Below are positions 18,062 to 26,985 of a DNA stretch of 64,000 nt, in pieces; within the stretch, counting starts at the first letter, position 1; every line of letters starts with the position of its first letter. Below the pieces are notes generated by a model. The model saw only the letters and a list, made by a program, of their open reading frames with translations, ran no database searches and was not told the DNA's origin. The stretch lies in the NCBI RefSeq assembly GCF_019212185.1, contig NZ_CP078138.1, positions 5,376,501 through 5,440,500 of the forward strand, read 5' to 3'. Source of the stretch: Pseudomonas fluorescens (lineage in GTDB: Bacteria; Pseudomonadota; Gammaproteobacteria; Pseudomonadales; Pseudomonadaceae). The translations under genes and the position numbers were made by a program.

Positions 18062-18571
18062 TCAGGCCGCTTGCGCGGTGAAGGTCATCGCCAGGCCGTT
18101 CATGCAGTAGCGCAGGCCGGTGGGTTGTGGACCGTCATCGAAGACATGGCCCAGGTGCCCGCCGCAACGACGGCAGTGCACGGATTCACGGAGCATGCCG
18201 AAGGAGCGGTCCTGGCGCGTGCCGACCGCATTCGCCAGCGGTGCCCAGAAGCTCGGCCAGCCGGTGTGGCTGTCGAACTTGCTGCTGGAAGAAAACAGCG
18301 CCAGCTCGCAGCCGGCGCAGGCGAAAGTGCCGGGCCGGTGTTCATTGTTCAGAGGGCTGCTGTAGGCGCGCTCGGTGCCTTCTTCACGCAGGATGTGGAA
18401 CTGCTCGGCGCTCAATCGCTGGCGCCACTGTTCATCGCTGTAATTGACCTCGAAAGTCTCGGCGGCCTGCGCGGATTCGATCAACGTCACCCTCCGTGGC
18501 CAGGCACTCGCCACCAACGCCGCGATGCCCAGCCCGCCGCCTGCCAGAAGAACTTGTCGACGTGAGTACAT
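18062..18571 (-). CDS. msrB: Tat-exported peptide-methionine (R)-S-oxide reductase MsrB
   Basis: 169 residues. The N-terminus carries a twin-arginine signal (S-R-R-Q-V-L-L at 3-9, then a hydrophobic stretch and AQA). Four zinc cysteines (C85, C88, C133, C136), 'GWPSFW' and the catalytic C156 in 'RYCMN' identify MsrB. It reduces the R epimer of methionine sulfoxide, complementing MsrA encoded downstream. The position of the usual resolving cysteine before GWPSF is threonine (T103), so this too is a 1-Cys form. Export by Tat suggests folding with zinc in the cytoplasm. The ATG at 18571 is preferred because it places the Tat motif at the N-terminus. Confidence 0.92.
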   Translation of the reverse strand: MYSRRQVLLAGGGLGIAALVASAWPRRVTLIESAQAAETFEVNYSDEQWRQRLSAEQFHILREEGTERAYSSPLNNEHRPGTFACAGCELALFSSSSKFDSHTGWPSFWAPLANAVGTRQDRSFGMLRESVHCRRCGGHLGHVFDDGPQPTGLRYCMNGLAMTFTAQAA

Positions 18572-18724
18572 GGCTGTCTCCGAAAAATCACTGTGAGGGG
18601 TATGCAACACAGCCTAGGCTTGTGCTGATCGCCAAATCCTCACGGGCAGTTAAACAATTCGTGATAACTCGGCGCCGGGAAAACCCGCACAATGGGTGTC
18701 ATTACGTAACGAGATCGAAGCCCT

Positions 18725-19441
18725 ATGGATCAGCCCAAACGCGTCCTGGTGGTCGAGGACGACACGCACATCGCCGACCTGATCTGTCTGCACCTGCGGG
18801 ACGAGCATTTCGAGGTGGTGCACAGCGCCGACGGCAACCAGGGCCTGCGCCTGCTCGAACAAGGCAACTGGGACGCGCTGGTCCTCGACCTGATGCTGCC
18901 CGGGGTCGACGGCCTGGAAATCTGCCGCCGCGCGCGGGCCATGGCGCGCTACACGCCGATCATCATCACCAGCGCGCGCTCCAGCGAAATGCACCGCATC
19001 CTTGGCCTCGAACTGGGCGCCGACGATTACCTGGCCAAACCGTTCTCGATGCTCGAGCTGGTGGCGCGGGTCAAGGCCCTGCTGCGCCGGGTCGACGCCA
19101 TGGCGCGCAACCTGAAGATGGATGCCGGCAGCCTGAATAGCGACGGCCTGTTCATCGATCCGATCACCCGCGAAGTGGCGCTGCGCGACAAGCGCCTCGA
19201 CCTGACCCCGCGCGAGTTCGACCTGCTGTATTTCTTCGCCCGCCAGCCGGGCAAGGTGTTCTCGCGCATGGACCTGCTCAACGCCGTCTGGGGCTACAGC
19301 CACGAAGGCTACGAGCACACGGTCAATACCCACATCAATCGCCTGCGGGCGAAGATCGAAAGCGACCCGGCGCAACCGGTGCGCATCCTCACTGTCTGGG
19401 GTCGCGGCTATAAGTTCGCCTCGGCGCAGGAGTCGGCATGA
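18725..19441 (+). CDS. OmpR-family response regulator beside msrAB
   Basis: 238 residues: receiver domain with D55 in 'ALVLDLMLPGVDG', K in 'DDYLAKPF', and a winged-helix DNA-binding domain ('HTVNTHINRLRAKIE', 'VWGRGYKF'). It overlaps the sensor kinase start by 4 bases. It is divergent from the exported msrBA pair with 153 bases between, so msrBA is its most likely target. This resembles the arrangement of other systems in which a two-component pair controls periplasmic methionine-sulfoxide repair, but that parallel is inference. Confidence 0.92.
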   Translation: MDQPKRVLVVEDDTHIADLICLHLRDEHFEVVHSADGNQGLRLLEQGNWDALVLDLMLPGVDGLEICRRARAMARYTPIIITSARSSEMHRILGLELGADDYLAKPFSMLELVARVKALLRRVDAMARNLKMDAGSLNSDGLFIDPITREVALRDKRLDLTPREFDLLYFFARQPGKVFSRMDLLNAVWGYSHEGYEHTVNTHINRLRAKIESDPAQPVRILTVWGRGYKFASAQESA

Positions 19442-20958
19442 GACTGACCCTGTCGCAACGCCTGTCCCTGGTGTTCGCCCTGTTGCTGCTGGTGTGCAGC
19501 GGCACCTCGGTGTGGATGCAGGTGCGCGCGAACAAGATGCACGAGCTGGAAGTGGTGCAAGGTCTGTCCCGCGACCTGGCCCAGCACATCGCCCGCGACA
19601 CCCAGTTGATGGACGCCAACGGCCTGAAACCCGAAGCCCTGCGCGGCCTGTTCAGCCAGTTGATGCTGGTGAATCCGAGCGTCGAGGTGTACCTGCTCGA
19701 CAACCAGGGCCGGATCATCGGCGACGCCGCGCCGGAAGGTCACCTGCGCCGTGAGCAAATCGACCTGGCGCCTGTACAGCGTCTGCTCAACGACGAAAGC
19801 CTGCCGATCCTCGGCGACGACCCGCGCAGTGTCGACGGCCGCAAGGTGTTCAGTGCCGCTCCGCTCAAGGTCGCCGGCAAGCAGGCGGGGTATCTGTATG
19901 TGGTGCTGCTCAGCGAAGAGCGTGACCGCCTCGCCGAGCGCGATGCCAACAGCGTTGCCCTCAATACCGCGCTGTGGTCGATTGGGTTGGTGGCGTTGCT
20001 GTGCCTGATCGCTGGTCTCACCGCTTTTACCCTGATCACCCGGCCGCTGCGGCGCCTGACCGACAGCGTGGCGCACTTCGATATCGATGGTGTGCCTGCG
20101 GCAGCGCCCGTTGCACCTGCGCCCGAGCCATCGGCCAGCCAGGACGAAATTGCCATACTCGATGCAGCCTTTCGGCAGATGCAAAACCGTCTCGGCGAAC
20201 AATGGCGCTCCCTGACCCGCCAGGACCAGGAGCGCCGTGAGTTGGTGGCGAACATTTCCCATGACCTGCGCACGCCGCTGGCGTCGCTGCATGGTTACCT
20301 GGAAACCCTGTCGCTCAAGGACGCCAGCCTGACCCCGGAGGAGCGCCGGCGCTACCTGGGCATCGCCCTCGATCAGAGCCGCAAGGTTGGAGGGCTGGCG
20401 CAGTCGCTGCTGGAGCTGGTGCGCCTGGAACACGGATTCGTCCAGCCGGTGCTGGAGCGGTTTTCGGTGACGGATCTGGTGCAGGATATTTTCCAGAAAT
20501 TCGAGCTGACCGCTGAAGCCCGGCAGGTGCAACTCAACGCCAGCTTTGCGCCGACGGTAGCGGCAGTATGCGCTGACCTGGGGCTGATCGAGCGGGTGCT
20601 GACCAATCTGTTCGACAACGCGTTGCGCTATACACCGGTCGGTGGCTCGATCGATATCCGCTTGGTGCCTCAGGGTAAATTCGTCGAAATCACCGTCAGC
20701 GACAGCGGCCCGGGGATCGCGGCCGAACTGCGCGAGGGCTTGTTCTTGCGTCCCTTCAACATCGGCGGCGCCCGCCGCGACGGCGGCCTTGGCTTGCGCA
20801 TCGTGCAGCGGATCCTGCAACTGCATGGGCGGCAGATTCGCTTGCTGGATGTGCCGGGGCAGGGTGCGACTTTCAGCTTTTCCCTGCCGGTGGATGAAGA
20901 GACAGCCAGCGGGTTGGCGGTGCGCTCGATGAATCTGAATACGCCGGGGACTCATTGA
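19438..20958 (+). CDS. Sensor histidine kinase beside msrAB
   Basis: 506 residues. Two membrane helices (about 10-28 and 177-200) bracket a periplasmic domain of about 150 residues. A HAMP-like linker interrupted by a Pro/Ala-rich insertion ('AAAPVAPAPEPSA', about 221-233) follows. Then come the H box 'NISHDLRTPLASLHGY' (H275), N box 'LTNLFDNALRY' and ATP lid 'DSGPGI' and 'GGLGLRIVQ'. The Pro/Ala insertion in the HAMP region is unusual. There is no cysteine or methionine cluster in the periplasmic part that would explain oxidant sensing. Confidence 0.9.
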   Translation: MRLTLSQRLSLVFALLLLVCSGTSVWMQVRANKMHELEVVQGLSRDLAQHIARDTQLMDANGLKPEALRGLFSQLMLVNPSVEVYLLDNQGRIIGDAAPEGHLRREQIDLAPVQRLLNDESLPILGDDPRSVDGRKVFSAAPLKVAGKQAGYLYVVLLSEERDRLAERDANSVALNTALWSIGLVALLCLIAGLTAFTLITRPLRRLTDSVAHFDIDGVPAAAPVAPAPEPSASQDEIAILDAAFRQMQNRLGEQWRSLTRQDQERRELVANISHDLRTPLASLHGYLETLSLKDASLTPEERRRYLGIALDQSRKVGGLAQSLLELVRLEHGFVQPVLERFSVTDLVQDIFQKFELTAEARQVQLNASFAPTVAAVCADLGLIERVLTNLFDNALRYTPVGGSIDIRLVPQGKFVEITVSDSGPGIAAELREGLFLRPFNIGGARRDGGLGLRIVQRILQLHGRQIRLLDVPGQGATFSFSLPVDEETASGLAVRSMNLNTPGTH

Positions 20959-21029
20959 GGCGCAGACGCCTGTCGGGCCGCCGCGATTGCTTTGGGTCAG
21001 GCATGCAGATGCAACTGATCCACCGCCAT

Positions 21030-21051
21030 CGCGAGCAGGCTCGCTCCTACA
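21030..21051 (-). repeat. Single REP unit
   Basis: One half of the local REP family (cgcgagcaggctcgctcctac) without a partner, lying between the convergent kinase and aldolase genes. Confidence 0.8.
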
Positions 21052-21092
21052 GGGATCGGGGGCGGTCACAGGTGTGTCTGTGAATTCGCAGG

Positions 21093-21848
21093 TTAATCGC
21101 GGTAGTCAGGCGCCACCCGACCCAACAACCGCAACAACGCCTTCCACGCCAGGTCCAGTGCATCCGGGTCGTTCAATTCGCCCTCGGCCAATGGCCGGTC
21201 AGGCTGGTTGAACTGGCGCTCGGTGTGGGCGCAGACCTCGGGGGTGGGCAGCACCAGTTCGCCGCAGGCCTGAGCCGCGAGCTGGATGTCGCAGGCTTTT
21301 TCCAGGTAGTACATGCGCAGGAAGGCTTGGGCCACGCTGGCGCCGACGGTCAGCAGGCCGTGGTTGCGCAGCATCAGCACGCTCTTGTCGCCCATGTCCG
21401 CCACCAGCCGCTTCTGCTCTGCCAGATCGAGGGCGATGCCTTCGTAGTCGTGGTAGGCGACCCGTCCGTAGAACTCCATGGAAATCTGATTCACCGGCAG
21501 CAAGCCGCAGGCCAGCGCCGCCACCGCACAGCCGGCACGGGTGTGGGTATGCAGCACGCACTGAGCGTCTGCGCGGGCTGCATGCAAAGCGCTGTGGATA
21601 ACAAAACCGGCCGGGTTGACCAGATGCGGACTGTCCTCCACCGCACGACCATCCAGGCCGATCTTGACCAGGCTCGACGCCGTGATTTCATCGAACATCA
21701 GCCCGTAAGGGTTGATCAGGAAATGATGCTCTGGCCCTGGCAAACGCACCGAGATGTGGGTGAAGATCAGGTCGGTCATGCGAAAGTGCGCGATCAGCCG
21801 GTAACAGGCGGCCAGCTCTTCGCGCAACCGCTGTTCGGTCGGATTCAT
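21093..21848 (-). CDS. Class II aldolase/adducin-family protein
   Basis: 251 residues from the ATG at 21848. Zinc-binding histidines are in 'CVLHTHTRAG' and 'MLRNHGLLTVG', and the N-terminal 'FRMTDLIFTHISVRLPG' is the usual substrate/phosphate-site region. Members are metal-dependent aldolases or epimerases (fuculose-phosphate aldolase type) or, lacking a sugar substrate, adducin-like decarboxylases. It is the last gene of an operon with a CobW GTPase (4-base overlap) and an amidohydrolase, pointing to a catabolic step on a product of the amidohydrolase rather than sugar metabolism. Confidence 0.85.
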   Translation of the reverse strand: MNPTEQRLREELAACYRLIAHFRMTDLIFTHISVRLPGPEHHFLINPYGLMFDEITASSLVKIGLDGRAVEDSPHLVNPAGFVIHSALHAARADAQCVLHTHTRAGCAVAALACGLLPVNQISMEFYGRVAYHDYEGIALDLAEQKRLVADMGDKSVLMLRNHGLLTVGASVAQAFLRMYYLEKACDIQLAAQACGELVLPTPEVCAHTERQFNQPDRPLAEGELNDPDALDLAWKALLRLLGRVAPDYRD

Positions 21849-22783
21849 GGACGCACCTGGCACTGCTCCAGGCCGTCGATCAAGGCCTGCCAATTGTCGA
21901 AGCCACGGCGCCCGATAAACACCAGGCGCGTACCGCTGGCGGTTGCTTCATCGATGGCCGGGAGGAACTGACTGCGGCTGCCGACGTGTTGCAACCAGTG
22001 CGCCTTGGCGCCCTGATCCAATACCACCAGACCTTTGACCCGGAACACATCATTGGGCAACGCCTGTAACCAGGCGCGCAGCCGTTCGACGTTGAGCGGC
22101 GCGGTGCCCTGCCACAGATGACTGCTGAACATCTCGCTGTGGTCTTCGCTGGCCACCCGCACCAGTGGCTTGAGTGCGCGCGGTTCCAGGTCCAGATCGG
22201 AATCTAGCCACAGCGCATCAGGCAACTGCGCCTGCACGCTTTCGTGAATCCGCGTACGCAACCCCAAGGCCTGACGCAGCGCCTGCAACTGTGTTTCGTC
22301 GACCAGATCGGTCTTGTTCAACAGCAGCAAGTCAGCCGCCCCGACCTGGGCCCGCGCCAGCCGCGCATACTCGCCTTCGAGCTGCAAATGGCGGGTGGCG
22401 TCGACCACGGTGATCACCATGTCCAGTTGCATCTGGCTGCGCAGTTGCGGATAGGCCAGGGTCTGCACGATGCGCTGCGGGTCGGAGACGCCGCTGCACT
22501 CGATGACGATGCGTTCCAGGCGCGGCTGCAATTGCGCCAGGCTGGTCAGTTGCGCCAGCAGGTCTTCCTGCACGGTGCAGCAGATGCAGCCATTCTGCAG
22601 GCTGTACACCGCATCGGTGACCTCGGAAACGATCGCCGCATCGATGTTCAGCTCACCAAAATCGTTGACGATGACCGCCAGCCGGCTGCCCTCGGCACGG
22701 CGCACCATGCGGTTGAGCAAGGTGGTTTTACCGGCGCCGAGAAACCCCGAGACGACGGTCACGGCGATGCGTGGGGAAGTCAT
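21845..22783 (-). CDS. COG0523 (CobW/YjiA) GTP-dependent metallochaperone
   Basis: 312 residues. A Walker A (G-F-L-G-A-G-K-T at 13-20), 'VNDFGELNID', the family's metal motif C-I-C-C (C66, C68, C69) and the GTPase 'NKTDLVD' are all seen, with a C-terminal CobW_C domain. These proteins use GTP to deliver Zn, Co or Fe to a client enzyme. It sits between two metal-dependent enzymes, an amidohydrolase and a class II aldolase, with 4-base overlaps on both sides. The obvious inference is that it loads one of these two rather than serving general zinc homeostasis; no Zur site is seen nearby. Confidence 0.88.
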   Translation of the reverse strand: MTSPRIAVTVVSGFLGAGKTTLLNRMVRRAEGSRLAVIVNDFGELNIDAAIVSEVTDAVYSLQNGCICCTVQEDLLAQLTSLAQLQPRLERIVIECSGVSDPQRIVQTLAYPQLRSQMQLDMVITVVDATRHLQLEGEYARLARAQVGAADLLLLNKTDLVDETQLQALRQALGLRTRIHESVQAQLPDALWLDSDLDLEPRALKPLVRVASEDHSEMFSSHLWQGTAPLNVERLRAWLQALPNDVFRVKGLVVLDQGAKAHWLQHVGSRSQFLPAIDEATASGTRLVFIGRRGFDNWQALIDGLEQCQVRP

Positions 22784-24528
22784 TCTGCCTTGCCCTCCAG
22801 CACCGGTGGTTCACCCTGCCACACGGCCTTGAGGCCGATATCGCCGAGGGCGCCATGACGGTCGTAGACCAATTGCCCTTCGACGAAGGTCAGCAGCACC
22901 TGGGTCTGGTGGATGTAGTTGCGCGCCGGCTGGGCGAACAGGTCGCGGTCGATGACGATCAGGTCCGCCGATTTGCCGACTTCCAGGCTGCCGGTCGAAT
23001 GCTCCAGGCCCATGGCCACGGCACCGTTGATGGTGATCACGTTGAGGGCTTGCTCGAGGCTGATCGGATCGCCGAAGCAGGACGGGTCGTCGTTCCACGG
23101 GTTCTGCCGGGTGACCATGGTTTCCAGCGCCAGCCACGGGTCGATCGACGCCACCGGCCAGTCGGTACCCATCACTGCCGTGCCGCCGGCTTCGAGCACG
23201 CCTTTGAAATCGTAGATACGCTTCAGGCGTTCCTGGCCATAGCCCGAGCGCGCACCGCTGGCGAACGGCGTCGGGTACCAGGCGGCCGGGGAAAACTCGG
23301 CGATCACGTTGAGTTCCTTGAAGCGCGGCAGGTTGCCCGGATGCAGCAGGGTGCTGTGGGCGCACTGGTGACGTACGCCGCTGAAACCGTTGCGGCGACG
23401 GGCTTCGGCCACGGCATCGAGGAACACGTCAGAGGCGCCGTCGCCGGTGCAGTGAGCAATCACGCGGATGCCCTTGCGGTCCATGTCCACCACCATATCG
23501 GTGATGTGTTCTGGGGTCAGGTTGAGCTTGCCGCGCCAGTTTGCCTCTTCCGGCCATGGGGTCAGCAGGTAGGAGGATTTCGGCTCGACCGTGCCGTCGA
23601 AGTGGAATTTCACCGCGTTGGCGCTCAAGCGCGAGCTGCGGTAGTAGTGACGCTCACCGGCCAGCAATTCCCAACGCCGACGCACCGGGAAAATATCGTC
23701 CTGCCAACTGATCGCCGCTTCGATGCGCACGGTCAGTTCGCCGCTGTCGTCCAGCTCCTTGAGCGCCTGCAGGCGTTGCTCGCAGACATGAACGTATTTA
23801 CTCGCGGTGACGCCACGGGAGCTCTGGAAATGCACACCGTCACGGTAGGCACGGCGCAGCACGCTGACCGGAGTCGGCGGCATGGCCGCGTGGATCATCG
23901 CGTAGGCGCCGTCGATCATCAGGCCGTTGGGCTCGCCGGTCAGTTCGTCGCGCTCGAAATAGCCGTTGCGCGGGTCCGAGGTGTGGCGGTCGATGCCGGC
24001 CAGTTCCAGTGCCTTGGAGTTGACCATCATGGTCCCCCACATGCGGTCGAGCAGTGCCACCGGGCGGTCCGGCATGACGCTGTCGAGCCAGGCGCGACCC
24101 GGAGTCAGGCCGGCTTCGCGGAAGGTGTAGCGCACCCAGTACTGACCGTAGATCCAGCCGTCGCCGGGGTGGCTGTCGGCGTAGGCAAGGATGCTTTGGC
24201 GCAGTTGCTCGGGAGTCGGGTCTTCGATGCCGACATCCAGGTCATCGCTGTAGCGCGGTGCCAGGGCGAGGTCGGGGTGGGTGTGCATGTCGTGCAGGCC
24301 GGGCATGCAGAACGCGCCGTCGAGATCATGCATGCGGGTGTTCGGGCCCTTGAACTGTTGCAGCTCGTCGAGGCTGGCGACACCGATCAACTTGCCGTCG
24401 CGAATGGCCACGGCTTCGGCCCATGGCCGCGACGGGTCTTGGGTGTAGATACGGCCGTTCCCGAGGATCAGGTCGGCGTAAACGCCCCGCGCGGAATGGG
24501 TAGAAGAAAAGTTGTCGGACTCAGCCAT
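22780..24528 (-). CDS. Amidohydrolase family 3 (YtcJ-like) enzyme
   Basis: 582 residues from the ATG at 24528 (ribosome-binding site aggtgg; an in-frame GTG three codons upstream is a weaker choice). The metal HxH is in 'LHDMHTHPDL' near residue 80; later ligand blocks are 'RVIAHCTGDGAS', 'HQCAHSTLLHP' and 'MGTDWPVASIDPW', ending with the small beta domain 'VGKSADLIVIDRDLF'. This is the Amidohydro_3 branch, whose members hydrolyse N-substituted amides or formyl groups. It has no export signal. It is first in the operon with CobW and the aldolase and faces a LysR regulator across 223 bases. Confidence 0.88.
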   Translation of the reverse strand: MAESDNFSSTHSARGVYADLILGNGRIYTQDPSRPWAEAVAIRDGKLIGVASLDELQQFKGPNTRMHDLDGAFCMPGLHDMHTHPDLALAPRYSDDLDVGIEDPTPEQLRQSILAYADSHPGDGWIYGQYWVRYTFREAGLTPGRAWLDSVMPDRPVALLDRMWGTMMVNSKALELAGIDRHTSDPRNGYFERDELTGEPNGLMIDGAYAMIHAAMPPTPVSVLRRAYRDGVHFQSSRGVTASKYVHVCEQRLQALKELDDSGELTVRIEAAISWQDDIFPVRRRWELLAGERHYYRSSRLSANAVKFHFDGTVEPKSSYLLTPWPEEANWRGKLNLTPEHITDMVVDMDRKGIRVIAHCTGDGASDVFLDAVAEARRRNGFSGVRHQCAHSTLLHPGNLPRFKELNVIAEFSPAAWYPTPFASGARSGYGQERLKRIYDFKGVLEAGGTAVMGTDWPVASIDPWLALETMVTRQNPWNDDPSCFGDPISLEQALNVITINGAVAMGLEHSTGSLEVGKSADLIVIDRDLFAQPARNYIHQTQVLLTFVEGQLVYDRHGALGDIGLKAVWQGEPPVLEGKAE

Positions 24529-24610
24529 GCAAGCCACCTATGGGTTCAATGCCAGTGAAAGGTCTACCGCGCTCAAAAAGGCTGCGTGGACCCAGACGAA
24601 TGGCGCTAGT

Positions 24611-24636
24611 ATTGTTGAATCAACCAATACAACAAT
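24611..24636. promoter_or_regulatory. Candidate LysR operator in the divergent promoter
   Basis: A perfect 7-base inverted repeat, attgttg and caacaat, separated by 12 bases, lies in the 223-base gap between the amidohydrolase and its divergent LysR gene. The T-N11-A symmetry and location are what a LysR-type activation site should look like. A similar accaatac word recurs at 25697-25704 before the ABC transporter. Confidence 0.5.
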
Positions 24637-24751
24637 CGATTTTTTTTGGCCTGATCGTTCAATTTAAGTCACCATAACTGGCGCTTTGCTCGCGGCTCGG
24701 AATCAGCAAAATACGCCGCCACCCTCACCCTCAACCCTGGCAGGACTTTCT

Positions 24752-25657
24752 ATGCGCTTTCCTTCGATGACAGCCCTTCGGGCTCTGGACGCGGTCGCCC
24801 GATTGGGCAGCGTGTCGGTGGCCGCCCGCGAACTGAACCTGACGCGCAGCGCCATCAGCCATCAGATCAGCAAGCTCGAGGAGTGCGTGGGCTTTGCCCT
24901 GACCGAGCGCATTGGTCGCGGAATCGGCCTGACCTATCAGGGCGAGCGCTATGCCCGTGAGGTCCACGGCATCCTCCTGAACCTGCTGGACGCCGGGCAA
25001 CCGGTGAACGACCAGGAAGTCTCCGGGCGCCTGTGCGTCAGTTGCGCCCCGGGCTTCGCCACCTACTGGCTGTGCCACCACATCGGCGCGTTCCTGCGCC
25101 AGTACCCGCAGGTGCAGTTGCAGTTGATTTCGCCGAAGTCGCCGGACGACACCCACAACAGCAACGTCGATCTGTTCATTGCCTACGGCATTGGCGACTG
25201 GCCGGAAATGGAGGTTGAGGAAATCGTCGCATTGCGCTTTTTCCCGGTGTGCAGCCCACGCCTGATCAACGCACTCGGCGGCCTGAAAAGTCCGCAAGAG
25301 CTGAGCGACTACCCGCTGCTGCACATGACCGATTATTCGGACTGGCGGATCTGGCTGACCGCCGCCGGGGCCACGGGGGTCAATGCCATGAGCGGCATTC
25401 TGTTCTCCGATGCGCACTGCGCGCAGTCGGCGTGCATAGCGGGGCAAGGGATCGCCATTGGCGACAACCTGATCAGCGGCGACGCATTGTCCAAGGGCCT
25501 GCTGGTGCGCCCTTTCGATATCACCATTGATCTGCACCGCGGCTACTACCTCGCCACCGACCCGCAAAAGGCTGAACGCCGCGTGGTGCGGGCCTTCAGC
25601 AGTTGGGTCAAGACGCAATTGCAGTCGTCCCATCAGACCTGGCAGGACACGCTGTAA
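24752..25657 (+). CDS. LysR-family transcriptional regulator (GcvA-like)
   Basis: 301 residues. The HTH is 'LGSVSVAARELNLTRSAISHQISKLEE' and the following 'GIGLTYQGERYAREV' is typical of the GcvA/TrpI branch. The effector domain has the usual 'RLCVSCAPGFATYWLCHHI'. The ATG at 24752 was chosen because the open frame upstream lacks a better start and this M-R-F-P-S-M start is standard for the branch. It stands between the amidohydrolase operon (divergent) and an ABC importer (same strand), so it probably senses the imported compound and controls both. Confidence 0.9.
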   Translation: MRFPSMTALRALDAVARLGSVSVAARELNLTRSAISHQISKLEECVGFALTERIGRGIGLTYQGERYAREVHGILLNLLDAGQPVNDQEVSGRLCVSCAPGFATYWLCHHIGAFLRQYPQVQLQLISPKSPDDTHNSNVDLFIAYGIGDWPEMEVEEIVALRFFPVCSPRLINALGGLKSPQELSDYPLLHMTDYSDWRIWLTAAGATGVNAMSGILFSDAHCAQSACIAGQGIAIGDNLISGDALSKGLLVRPFDITIDLHRGYYLATDPQKAERRVVRAFSSWVKTQLQSSHQTWQDTL

Positions 25658-25818
25658 GAAGGTCTGAAGCCACTGGGCAATTGAGTAATTTTTTTGACCA
25701 ATACCCGCAAAATAATTCCATTGATGTAGCAATGCTTTTAACAATAATGAGGTCAAGCCCCTGTCGGATTAATCCCCGCCTCGCCTGTCGCAGTGGCAAT
25801 AAAAAGAGGAATTCCATC

Positions 25819-26910
25819 GTGTCCAGCGGTTCAGCCATCCAGCTCAGCGCACAAGGTATCAGCCAGTATTACGGTCGTTTCGCCGCGCTGGATAATGTCG
25901 ATCTCGACGTCCGCCAGGGCGAGTTCCTGACCCTGCTCGGCCCGTCCGGTTCGGGCAAGACCACCTTGCTGATGATCCTCGCCGGCTTCCTCAGCCCGAC
26001 CTCCGGCAAGTTGATGGAACAGGGCGTCGACATCATCAAGCGCTCCGCCGAGAAGCGTAACTACGGCATGGTGTTCCAGGGCTATGCGCTGTTCCCGCAC
26101 ATGACCGTGGCGGAGAACGTCGCCTACCCGCTGCGCATCCGCAAAGTCGGCGCCGAGGAGCGCCAGCGTCGGGTCAAGCACATCCTGGAGGTGGTCGGCC
26201 TCGGTGCGCAGATGCACAAGAAGCCGGCCGAGATGTCCGGCGGCCAACAGCAACGGGTGGCGATTGCCCGGGCGCTGGTGTTCGAGCCGGAACTGTTGCT
26301 GCTCGACGAGCCGCTGTCGGCGCTGGACAAGAATTTGCGCGAACAGCTGCAAACTGAATTGCAGCGTATTCATCGTCAGGTCGGCACCAGCTTCGTGTTC
26401 GTCACCCACGACCAGAACGAAGCCCTGGCCTTGTCGTCGCGCATCGCGATTTTCAATCACGGCAAGCTGACTCAGGTCGACACCCCGGAGAACATCTACA
26501 ACCGCCCGGAGAGCCGCTTCGTCGCCGAATTCCTCGGCAAAATGAACCTGTTCCCGCTGCACGACACCACGCGCAACGGCCCGACCGCCAGCGGACGCTG
26601 CGGCGACAGCGTGCTGCACGCCCAGGCGCCTTCGCCCCTGAGCAAGCAACCGATCGTGCTGGCGGTGCGCCCGGAACACATGGACCTGCACAGCGAGCGG
26701 CCGAACCGCGAAGGCTACAACGTGATCCCCGCGCAGCTCACCGACAAGGTCTACCAGGGTTCCAGCACCCATCTGGCGCTCAAGGTCGGCGGCGACAATC
26801 TGCCGATCAATCTCTCGGTCCCCGGCAATCACCCTGGCGCACAGATGCCCAGCGGCGCCCCGGTGTGGCTGAGCTGGCCGGTGCAGCAGAGTTTCCTGCT
26901 GCAAGCCTGA
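25819..26910 (+). CDS. ABC importer ATPase, PotA-like
   Basis: 363 residues from a GTG at 25819 with a strong agagga site; the frame is open further upstream in a shadow. Walker A 'GPSGSGKTT', signature 'MSGGQQQR', Walker B 'LLLLDEPLSALDK' and H-loop 'FVTHDQNEAL' are complete, and a TOBE domain follows ('VLAVRPEHMDLH'). This is the spermidine/putrescine/opine class of importer. It energises the two permeases encoded downstream. The LysR gene ends 161 bases upstream. Confidence 0.9.
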   Translation: MSSGSAIQLSAQGISQYYGRFAALDNVDLDVRQGEFLTLLGPSGSGKTTLLMILAGFLSPTSGKLMEQGVDIIKRSAEKRNYGMVFQGYALFPHMTVAENVAYPLRIRKVGAEERQRRVKHILEVVGLGAQMHKKPAEMSGGQQQRVAIARALVFEPELLLLDEPLSALDKNLREQLQTELQRIHRQVGTSFVFVTHDQNEALALSSRIAIFNHGKLTQVDTPENIYNRPESRFVAEFLGKMNLFPLHDTTRNGPTASGRCGDSVLHAQAPSPLSKQPIVLAVRPEHMDLHSERPNREGYNVIPAQLTDKVYQGSSTHLALKVGGDNLPINLSVPGNHPGAQMPSGAPVWLSWPVQQSFLLQA

Positions 26911-26985
26911 TCGCCCGAACAATGCGTCACGAAGCTCTCTTTTAACCAATAACAACAGCGGACCACCGCCCACCGAGGACTTGCC

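Noticed and set aside
22771..24558. 595-codon plus-strand open frame
   Set aside because: Antisense to the amidohydrolase; low-information composition, no start signal.
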